Assembly: GCA_021648725.1 (NCBI GenBank)
Contig: JAKISF010000002.1
Coordinates: 1 to 32,001 of the forward strand
Length of the DNA stretch: 32,001 nt
Source of the DNA: Bacteroidales bacterium
Lineage (GTDB): Bacteria; Bacteroidota; Bacteroidia; Bacteroidales; JAADGE01
Reading direction: 5' to 3'
Part shown: piece by piece, positions 26,317 to 32,001 of the stretch
Layout of the letters: every line of letters starts with the position of its first letter
Position numbering within the stretch: the stretch's first letter is position 1
The notes under the pieces: generated by a model
What the model was told of the DNA's origin: nothing
Database searches by the model: none
The model's input: only the letters and a program-made list of their open reading frames with translations
Program-made: the position numbers and the translations under genes

Positions 26317-28017
26317 CTATTTATAAGATTTTGGATTGTGAACTTTTCCGTGACAAGTTAAATAACATGTTCCGCTGAATAATCCAGTATCTTCAAAGCG
26401 GAGAATACCGTCAGCAGGCGAAACAATACTTACATTAAAGTTAATTAAATTTGAATTATTAACAGAATTACCCTGAAAACTGCTCACTCCGTGGGAATCA
26501 TGACAAACACTGCATGATGTGTTTAAATCAACAATATGTTTGTTATGGACTTTATCTTGAAACTCATTCGGATATTCACTTATTATCGAATTTCTGTCGT
26601 GACACTGATAACACAACTCATAAGACTGATAGGATTCTATAGTATTATTAAATGTTGAGTAGTTATACTTCAAAATATGAGGGTATATTGAGCCATGCGG
26701 TCCGGCTGCTGAGCTTTTACCATTGCTTGCATGACAATCAGTACAATAAATAATACTTGACTCAGAATAGGGGGCTACCAAACTCGGAACGTCCGGATTA
26801 ACTCCTGTTCCTGTTACAGGATGAAATGACGGGTTTAAAGAGTTAAACTCTAACCTTACATTATTCTGTTCTATTTGTCTGGTTATTGAACTTGCAGATT
26901 TGTTCGGGCTGTCTGCATGACATCTGTAACATATTTCATATTCAAATTGTACCGGATTTACTTTATTACCGTCTTGATTAACTCCGACGGTTCCTTTATT
27001 GAAACCTTTAACAAAGGGAGCTTTGCCGGGGGAGTTATCAGATCCGTGGGGATTATGACAATCTTCACATTCTACATGCATATTTAAAGTTAGAGCGTCT
27101 TCGTTAGGATCATGGTCTCTATTATATGCATAAACATTATGAGAATACGGTTTATTTATTTGTATTTGAATGTTTTGTGAAGCAACATTTCCGTTATGGC
27201 AATCCAAACAATTACTTTCTTCTTTTTGATACTTCATAAGACGTTCATTTCCTCCTGCCGTATGAGTATTATGACAATTTTCACAAGCATTTTCTGCAAC
27301 AGTCGTATATTTTGTATGAAACCAAGGGTTTTTCCCTGAACCGTTCCATTTTGCAGTAGAATTTCTGTGTCCGGACTCGAACCAATAATCTTTATCATGG
27401 CAGCTTAAACAAAGCTCAGAATATCTGTTCGACCGAACAAGAAAATTGTCAAACTTATTATTGTGCGGGTCGTGGCAAGATATACATTGTACTTTTCCGT
27501 TTTCAAGAGCAACCGGATGTGTTAAGTTCATGGGGTCTCTTAGTTCGCCGTCTGTATATGCTAAAGCTGAAGTATATTCAAATGAAATCATATGATCATC
27601 TGATAAATCTGTTGTAAGATTATTTTTGCTTCTTTTGAATGAGTTTGCACCTTCGCTAAAATCAATCTCCTTTTTTTTACTTAAAACACTTCCGAGTGCA
27701 ATTGTTCCGTCGTGGCATGAAAGACAAAGAATCGAAGAGCCGTCAGGTTGCCCCGGAACTGCCTGAATTGTAGAGCTGTTATATAAAATATAATTTAACC
27801 CGGGTGTTTTTTTATTCCATAAAGGTGTTTTTGGGTTACTGCTGTGCGAAGTGTGACAAAAAATACATATTTCAGATTCTCCCGTTGATTTAACATTCCC
27901 TATTCCGCTTACGCTCAAATTATGTTTAGAGTTTACAATTGATTGTGAAAAAGAAGGTTTTGTATTAATAATGCAAAACAATAATATTACATAAATAAGC
28001 ACTTTTCTATTTACCAT
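26317..28017 (-). CDS. 12-heme cytochrome c
   Basis: 566 residues from the chosen start. The open frame extends 54 codons further up (to 28179), but those codons lie inside the preceding NHL gene and encode no export signal. Starting at 28017 gives a proper signal peptide (MVNRKVLIYVILLF to SFSQ) and an 11-nt overlap with the NHL gene stop, typical of translational coupling. It has eleven CXXCH motifs plus a last CX3CH site, CYLTCH, 15 residues from the end. The first four hemes form a module shared with the tetraheme protein encoded at 22322-22954 (AVPGQPDGSS, DLSDDHMISF). The remainder has doubled-CXXCH features such as CEDCHNPHGSDNS. No membrane helix or lipobox is visible. Soluble periplasmic or secreted electron carrier, partner unknown. 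Confidence 0.9.
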   Translation of the reverse strand: MVNRKVLIYVILLFCIINTKPSFSQSIVNSKHNLSVSGIGNVKSTGESEICIFCHTSHSSNPKTPLWNKKTPGLNYILYNSSTIQAVPGQPDGSSILCLSCHDGTIALGSVLSKKKEIDFSEGANSFKRSKNNLTTDLSDDHMISFEYTSALAYTDGELRDPMNLTHPVALENGKVQCISCHDPHNNKFDNFLVRSNRYSELCLSCHDKDYWFESGHRNSTAKWNGSGKNPWFHTKYTTVAENACENCHNTHTAGGNERLMKYQKEESNCLDCHNGNVASQNIQIQINKPYSHNVYAYNRDHDPNEDALTLNMHVECEDCHNPHGSDNSPGKAPFVKGFNKGTVGVNQDGNKVNPVQFEYEICYRCHADSPNKSASSITRQIEQNNVRLEFNSLNPSFHPVTGTGVNPDVPSLVAPYSESSIIYCTDCHASNGKSSAAGPHGSIYPHILKYNYSTFNNTIESYQSYELCYQCHDRNSIISEYPNEFQDKVHNKHIVDLNTSCSVCHDSHGVSSFQGNSVNNSNLINFNVSIVSPADGILRFEDTGLFSGTCYLTCHGKVHNPKSYK

Positions 28018-29020
28018 CTTTCCCTTTAATAAATTTAAAAATTTGTATTCTTGAGTTATAACTGTCGGCAACATAAATAATATCATTTTTATCAATAAAA
28101 ATTCCGGCTGGCATCCATAATTGGTTATCTCCTCTGCCCTGTGAACCAAAACTATATAAAAACCCCCCCTTTTTATCAAATATTTGAATTACATGAAACA
28201 GTGCATCAGCAACATAAATATTTCCTTCTGAATCAACTGCAATTCCTTTCGGTCTGGCAAAAAACCCGGAACCGTCTCCGTGTTTACCAAAAACACTAAT
28301 TAATTTTCCTGTTTTGTCAAAAATCTGAATTCTGAAATTTAGTGAATCTACAACATATATAATGCCTAATTTATCAATCCAAATAAAAGTCGGATAATTA
28401 AATTCTCCGGGGGCACCTCCCCTCTTCCCTATCTTTCTGATTAGCTCTCCCTGTTTATTGTATGCCGAAATTCTGTGTGCAGCTGTTTCTACAACCCAAA
28501 TTTCTTTTGTTATTTTTGAATATGCTACTCCTGTGGGTTGAATAAGTGTGTCTTTAATATTAAATTTGCTGATGTTATTGTTTTCTTTTAAAAGAAATAC
28601 TGAATTAAGATAAGAATCCGTAAATAAAATATTATCATCAAAAAAAAGGCAAATACCAACAAGAGAAATAAAGTCCCGGTTTCTTTTGTTTAACAGGCTG
28701 GGCATTTCCCCCTTTTTGTTCTTGTATTTAATTAAAGTGTTTGTGCCGTGGTCTGCAACAATAACATTGGCGGCACTATTAGACACCATGCCCACCGGGT
28801 TGTTTAGCCCAACACGATTGTCCCCGATTAATAAACTGAAAAATTTTTTACGGAAAATACTTCTTTTGTTTTTATTAATATTAGTGATTTGTCCTATTTT
28901 TATTATTTTATTTTTTTCAGGAAGCATATTTGGGACTAAAGTGTCTTGAGCTTTGCATAAACCGGCAAAAACCAATAAAAAGCCTATCGAGAAAGAAACA
29001 TGTTTTGTGTTTAATAACAT
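28007..29020 (-). CDS. Secreted NHL-repeat beta-propeller protein
   Basis: 337 residues with a signal peptide (1-25, ending CKAQ). The cysteine at 22 is not in a good lipobox, so simple secretion is more likely than lipidation. NHL blades follow, for example GFFARPKGIAVDSEGNIYVA and later LWMPAGIFIDKNDIIYVADS, giving a probable six-bladed propeller. It is a paralogue of the operon-leading lipoprotein at 21067-22149; both carry RPKGIAVD and MPAGI blocks in the same relative positions. It is the first gene of the NHL, 12-heme, kinase operon and overlaps the 12-heme gene by 11 nt. The role is unknown; association with the cytochrome is inferred from the repeated gene pairing. Confidence 0.88.
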   Translation of the reverse strand: MLLNTKHVSFSIGFLLVFAGLCKAQDTLVPNMLPEKNKIIKIGQITNINKNKRSIFRKKFFSLLIGDNRVGLNNPVGMVSNSAANVIVADHGTNTLIKYKNKKGEMPSLLNKRNRDFISLVGICLFFDDNILFTDSYLNSVFLLKENNNISKFNIKDTLIQPTGVAYSKITKEIWVVETAAHRISAYNKQGELIRKIGKRGGAPGEFNYPTFIWIDKLGIIYVVDSLNFRIQIFDKTGKLISVFGKHGDGSGFFARPKGIAVDSEGNIYVADALFHVIQIFDKKGGFLYSFGSQGRGDNQLWMPAGIFIDKNDIIYVADSYNSRIQIFKFIKGKDGK

Positions 29021-29076
29021 AGATCTTGAATTTTTGTTAAATAATCTTCAAAATTATTCTAATAATACTAACACAA

Positions 29077-29084
29077 CAAATATA
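29077..29084 (-). promoter_or_regulatory. Candidate -7 box for the NHL/12-heme/kinase operon
   Basis: The minus strand reads TATATTTG, a full TAnnTTTG match, 57 nt before the ATG at 29020. No good TTTG lies 18-20 nt further upstream. The element shares the 176-nt divergent region with the sigma-54 promoter of the next gene. Confidence 0.35.
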
Positions 29085-29140
29085 TTTTACCAAATATTTT
29101 TTTATTTCACTTCCTCTAAATAATTAACAATTTTCTTTGA

Positions 29141-29157
29141 TTGGTATATTATTTGCC
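29141..29157 (+). promoter_or_regulatory. Sigma-54 (-24/-12) promoter of the c554-like gene
   Basis: TTGGTATATTATTTGCC contains GG at 29143-29144 and GC at 29155-29156 exactly 10 nt apart. It also keeps the TGG and TTGC blocks of the TGGCAC-N5-TTGC consensus. Transcription would start near 29168, leaving about 29 nt of leader. A perfect AT-only palindrome (ATTATT at 29053-29058, AATAAT at 29061-29066) lies about 75 nt upstream of the -24 element, where an activator site might be. The palindrome is weak evidence because of the base composition. Confidence 0.65.
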
Positions 29158-29196
29158 CTACTATAAATAATTATTAATATACTAAATTTTAAAAAA

Positions 29197-29694
29197 ATGA
29201 AAAAATCAACGTTAAGTAAATTATTATTAGCTTTTGGACTCTTCCTTTTTATCGGAAATACAGCGGTAGCACAAAACAAATATATTGGTGCCGTAAAATG
29301 TAAAATGTGTCATAACAAAGCTGAAAAAGGAGAACAATACAATAAATGGTTGGCAGGTCCTCATGCAAAAGCAATGGAATCTCTAAAAGGTGCTGATGCA
29401 ACAAATCCTAAATGTACAAAATGTCACTCAACTGCTGCGTCTGTTGATGCAAGCCTTCATATGGGCATTAAAGCAACAGAAGGGGTTTCTTGTGAATCGT
29501 GTCATGGTGCCGGCAGTTCATACAAAAGTATGTCTGTAATGAAAAACAAAGACCTAAGTAAAACAAAAGGGCTTGTAATTCCGACAGAAGAAGTTTGTAA
29601 AAAATGTCATAACAGCGAAAGTCCTAATTTCAAAGGATTTAATTTTAAAGAATATTTTGCAAAAATTGCTCATCCCAATCCGTTGAGTAACTAA
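29197..29694 (+). CDS. Tetraheme cytochrome c, cytochrome c554-like
   Basis: 165 residues with a signal peptide (1-26, ending AVAQ). Four CXXCH motifs: CKMCH, CTKCH, CESCH and CKKCH. The opening KYIGAVKCKMCHN with a following WLAGPHAKAMESL, and the GVSCESCHGAG block, match the cytochrome c554 family. In nitrifiers that family accepts electrons from hydroxylamine oxidoreductase; many anaerobes have short relatives of unknown partner. The mature protein is lysine-rich and basic and has no anchor, so it should be a small soluble periplasmic carrier. It is monocistronic, with a sigma-54 promoter before it and a strong terminator after it, and sits divergent from the operon that encodes the heme-motif kinase. 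Confidence 0.93.
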   Translation: MKKSTLSKLLLAFGLFLFIGNTAVAQNKYIGAVKCKMCHNKAEKGEQYNKWLAGPHAKAMESLKGADATNPKCTKCHSTAASVDASLHMGIKATEGVSCESCHGAGSSYKSMSVMKNKDLSKTKGLVIPTEEVCKKCHNSESPNFKGFNFKEYFAKIAHPNPLSN

Positions 29695-29718
29695 AGGTTT
29701 TATTAACTAAAGCTATTT

Positions 29719-29755
29719 AAAAGGTTGAATCAATATAATTTGATTCAACCTTTTT
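29719..29755 (+). terminator. Strong intrinsic terminator of the c554-like gene
   Basis: A perfect 15-bp stem pairs 29719-29733 with 29740-29754 around a six-base loop and ends in a T-run. It starts 25 nt after the stop at 29694. The flanking A-run would also let it work on the minus strand. Confidence 0.93.
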
Positions 29756-29810
29756 AGATATGCACGATAAGGTCAAATAACCCTATCGGATGTATATGGA
29801 CTCCCTTTCT

Positions 29811-29856
29811 AAAACAATGCTGCTTGTTTATTTGGGTGTGTTATGCAGCATGTTTT
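29811..29856. other. Inverted repeat with 12 paired bases
   Basis: AAAAC at 29811-29815 and ATGCTGC at 29817-29823 pair with GCAGCAT at 29845-29851 and GTTTT at 29852-29856, with a single bulged A at 29816 and a 21-nt loop. No T-run follows. Possible structured RNA or mobile-element remnant. Confidence 0.5.
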
Positions 29857-29868
29857 GGGATATTGCTG

Positions 29869-29910
29869 TTATTTAAGCAAGGGGTTTATAAGCAAACCCC
29901 ATTTAAATAA
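29869..29910. other. Two-part hairpin with 15 paired bases
   Basis: TTATTTAA at 29869-29876 pairs with TTAAATAA at 29903-29910. Inside it GGGGTTT at 29881-29887 pairs with AAACCCC at 29894-29900 around a six-base loop. The internal loop is GCAA against AT. It lies only 12 nt after the preceding inverted repeat. Confidence 0.55.
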
Positions 29911-29948
29911 TGCGAAATCGCCCTACACTCACAACACCCTCGACACAA

Positions 29949-29961
29949 GCCTATTATAGGC
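29949..29961. other. Short perfect inverted repeat
   Basis: GCCTA and TAGGC flank a three-base TTA loop. It is the third stem in the same spacer. Small on its own, but noted because of the cluster. Confidence 0.35.
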
Positions 29962-30181
29962 GCACTGGGTAAAAAAGCTTCTTTTTTAATCATTTTTTTA
30001 AAAAATAATTCTATTAATTTTGCATTTTATATAAAAAAATGATTATATTGCAATTAAAATCAAGTAACAACCTTACTTCGCACATAATACCATAAACATC
30101 AAACTAGTTAATTGAATTCTGTCAACAATTATGGTTGTTTTTCTTTTAGAATGCTGCAACCTTTTAGGTTAAAAATGGTGT

Positions 30182-30189
30182 TAAATTTG
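30182..30189 (+). promoter_or_regulatory. Candidate -7 box for the NHL/PKD gene
   Basis: TAAATTTG matches TAnnTTTG, 26 nt before the ATG at 30216. Only a T-run is found about 16 nt upstream in place of TTTG, so the match is partial. Confidence 0.3.
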
Positions 30190-30215
30190 ATGTTAAATTA
30201 AAAAATAAAGATTTC

Positions 30216-32001
30216 ATGAAAATAAAGACTTACATTACTATCGGTATTATTCTATTTTTTTTCTGTAAAATTAATACTGCCCAGAGCAGTTTATCTGATG
30301 TTATCCACACACAACAAATTTATAACAGGTTAACTTCTCCCGTAAGAATGGCTCTTGACAAAGAAGACAACCTATATGTTACCGATAATAATCAAAAAGA
30401 AATTATCAAATATGATGCATCAGGGAACTATACCGAAAGCTTCATTCTTAACTTCTTTCCTGTTTCGATAGCAGTCAGCGATAAAAATGAACTTTTTATA
30501 GGAAATAAAAAAACAGGACAAATTTTTAAACGGTCTGCAAACGGAGACATCTCATTATTTTATTCCGGCTGTGCATTTCCCTGTGAAATGGAGTTTACAC
30601 CTGACGGGCTGCTTTATGTTGTTGACAGCAAACTTAAACAAATAATCGTACTGGATGCATCAGCCAATATTGTAAAATCATTTGGGAGTGATGTCTTGAT
30701 ATATCCGACTTCAATTGCCTACGACGGAAAAAACAAGCGTATTTTAGTAGGGGAACACGGAGGACTGGGAACAGGCTTTACCCCTCCGTGTAAAGTTTTA
30801 GTTTTTGATTTATCCGGAACTTTTCTTTCCGATTTTGGTTCATACGGAAACGGAGACAATGAATTTTACAGAATTAGTGATGTAAGTATCGGTAAATGCG
30901 GTAACATATATGTCTGCGACCCCTATCAAGGAAATATAAGCGTATATGATGAAAACCTTAACTTTCTGACAAAATTCGGTTCATACGGAAATAACCCGGG
31001 AGAACTGGACGTCCCGCTTGACATAGCATTTAGCTCAGAGGAAAAAATTTTAGTTACTACACTAAATAATGGAGCCGTTGAAGTTTATAGTGTTGTCGAT
31101 TCATTGCCAACTTCTAACATGATATGCCCAACTTCTGTTTTATGTGAGGGAGGCTCAAAAGATATTAGTATCTCTTTTACGGGAACACCTCCGTGGAATT
31201 TTACTTATACAAATAACGGAACTAACCCCATAACACTTACAACATATGATAACCCGTATATATTAAATGTTACAAACCCCGGCATTTATGAAATTACACA
31301 ACTTTCTGATGCTTATAAATCAGGAACATGTTTTTCCGGAAGTGCCGTAGTAATAAAGTACGATATAGTCCCGACAATTGAAATTTCAACCCAAACACCG
31401 GACATCTGCATTGATGATACCGCTAAAATTTCATTTAATTTTACAGGAACTCCTCCGTGGACATTTTCTTATTCGCTGAATTCTGTCCAGGGCTCGGAAA
31501 TAACAACATTTGACAACCAATTTGTATTGAATACACAAAACGAAGGGAAATATCAAATTTATAACTTTACGGATAATTTTTGCACAGCCGAAAACAACCA
31601 AGCTGTTAATATTGTTAAGCATGAAGAAACTGTCCCTGATTTTAGTTTTTCAACTTCAGGGCAGATTGTAGAGTTTATTAACTTATCTGCAAACGCAGAC
31701 AGTTATTTTTGGGATTTTGGTGACGGAACCACAAGTACAGAAATAAACCCACGGCATAACTTCCCCAATCCCGGAATCTATACGGTTAGTTTATTTTCTT
31801 CAAATATCGGATGCGGGGCAAACGGTATAAGCGAAAAAGTTAATACAGGAAGTGTTTCTGCAAATGAGTTAGAAAAATCAGAATTAATTACTGTTTACCC
31901 AAACCCTACAAACGGAAAGTTTATTATAGAAGTTAAAAATAACGAACAACTTGACATCACAATAGAAATTATTTCTCTTACCGGAAAAGTTGTTTATTCT
32001 G
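30216..32001 (+). CDS. Secreted NHL/Ig-like/PKD protein with probable T9SS sorting domain (partial)
   Basis: The frame is open from the ATG at 30216 to the window end, 595 codons, with the 3' end missing. Translation gives a signal peptide (KIKTYITIGIILFFFCKI, then TAQ). NHL-type propeller blades follow to about residue 295 (ALDKEDNLYVTDNNQKEIIK; FGSYGNNPGELDVPLDIAF). Then come two repeats with the SFTGTPPW block (CEGGSKDISISFTGTPPWNF and a second copy about 100 residues later) and a PKD-like domain with FWDFGDGTTSTEINPRHNF. The last stretch, ITVYPNPTNGKFIIEV with SLTGKVVYS at the edge, matches the start of the type A sorting domain of type IX secretion. The protein should be exported to the cell surface or released. 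It is the third NHL protein in the window. No cytochrome motif is present. Confidence 0.88.
   Translation, partial: MKIKTYITIGIILFFFCKINTAQSSLSDVIHTQQIYNRLTSPVRMALDKEDNLYVTDNNQKEIIKYDASGNYTESFILNFFPVSIAVSDKNELFIGNKKTGQIFKRSANGDISLFYSGCAFPCEMEFTPDGLLYVVDSKLKQIIVLDASANIVKSFGSDVLIYPTSIAYDGKNKRILVGEHGGLGTGFTPPCKVLVFDLSGTFLSDFGSYGNGDNEFYRISDVSIGKCGNIYVCDPYQGNISVYDENLNFLTKFGSYGNNPGELDVPLDIAFSSEEKILVTTLNNGAVEVYSVVDSLPTSNMICPTSVLCEGGSKDISISFTGTPPWNFTYTNNGTNPITLTTYDNPYILNVTNPGIYEITQLSDAYKSGTCFSGSAVVIKYDIVPTIEISTQTPDICIDDTAKISFNFTGTPPWTFSYSLNSVQGSEITTFDNQFVLNTQNEGKYQIYNFTDNFCTAENNQAVNIVKHEETVPDFSFSTSGQIVEFINLSANADSYFWDFGDGTTSTEINPRHNFPNPGIYTVSLFSSNIGCGANGISEKVNTGSVSANELEKSELITVYPNPTNGKFIIEVKNNEQLDITIEIISLTGKVVYS

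Larger units (their letters stand above)
29756..30215. other. Non-coding, hairpin-rich intergenic region
   Basis: About 460 nt without a supported ORF, tRNA or known RNA. Its first half (to about 29990) is less AT-rich and holds three consecutive inverted repeats, listed separately. An A6-G/C-T6 hairpin with a three-base loop at 29971-29987 could act as a weak terminator. The second half is AT-rich promoter-like DNA leading to the gene at 30216. Confidence 0.55.

Noticed and set aside
28018-28179. 54-codon N-terminal extension of the 12-heme protein
   Set aside because: It lies within the NHL coding region and lacks an export signal, while the internal Met at 28017 begins a proper signal peptide.
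30015-30022. TAATTTTG box as another promoter for the gene at 30216
   Set aside because: No -33 partner, nearly 200 nt from the ATG, and such matches are frequent by chance in this AT-rich stretch.

Overview
The window looks like a chromosomal segment of an AT-rich Bacteroidota bacterium, probably class Bacteroidia. The clues are secreted proteins with Bacteroidota-style signal peptides, a likely type IX secretion sorting domain on the last gene, few visible Shine-Dalgarno sites, promoter-like TAnnTTTG boxes and a Wzi/RemB-like outer-membrane protein. The dominant theme is c-type cytochromes. By my count the window encodes 98 CXXCH and 4 CX3CH heme-attachment motifs in ten genes.

Layout. Positions 260-2246 (minus) hold a secreted protein of unknown function and an NAD-dependent epimerase/dehydratase-like protein. 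Positions 2421-5109 (plus) hold a WecA/MraY-type sugar-phosphate transferase and a Wzi-like outer-membrane barrel, suggesting surface polysaccharide work. Positions 5284-7557 (plus) encode a membrane-bound pyrophosphatase with its own promoter and terminator.

Positions 7913-22149 (minus) form one compact eight-gene operon with gaps of 7-36 nt. In transcription order: NHL beta-propeller lipoprotein, 9-heme lipoprotein, cysteine-free outer-membrane beta-barrel, 15-heme cytochrome, 15-heme cytochrome fused to an OmpA peptidoglycan-binding domain, 16-heme cytochrome fused to a membrane cytochrome b, 19-heme cytochrome fused to a membrane cytochrome b, and a 7-heme NapC/NirT-type quinol dehydrogenase. 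The order runs from the outer membrane to the inner membrane. I read it as a complete trans-envelope electron conduit with about 81 c-type hemes and three possible quinone-level entry or exit modules.

Positions 22322-29694 hold a satellite cluster: a secreted tetraheme cytochrome, a sigma-54 activator, a histidine kinase whose periplasmic sensor carries a heme c motif, a 12-heme cytochrome whose stop lies one base before the kinase start, a second NHL propeller, and a divergent tetraheme c554-like cytochrome preceded by a good -24/-12 promoter. The simplest reading is a heme-based redox sensor that drives the sigma-54-dependent cytochrome gene.

Positions 29695-30215 are non-coding and contain several hairpins. 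A large secreted NHL/Ig-like/PKD protein with a probable T9SS sorting signal starts at 30216 and runs off the window. No terminal oxidase, nitrite reductase catalytic subunit or hydrogenase is visible, so the direction of electron flow and the external partner cannot be told from this window.
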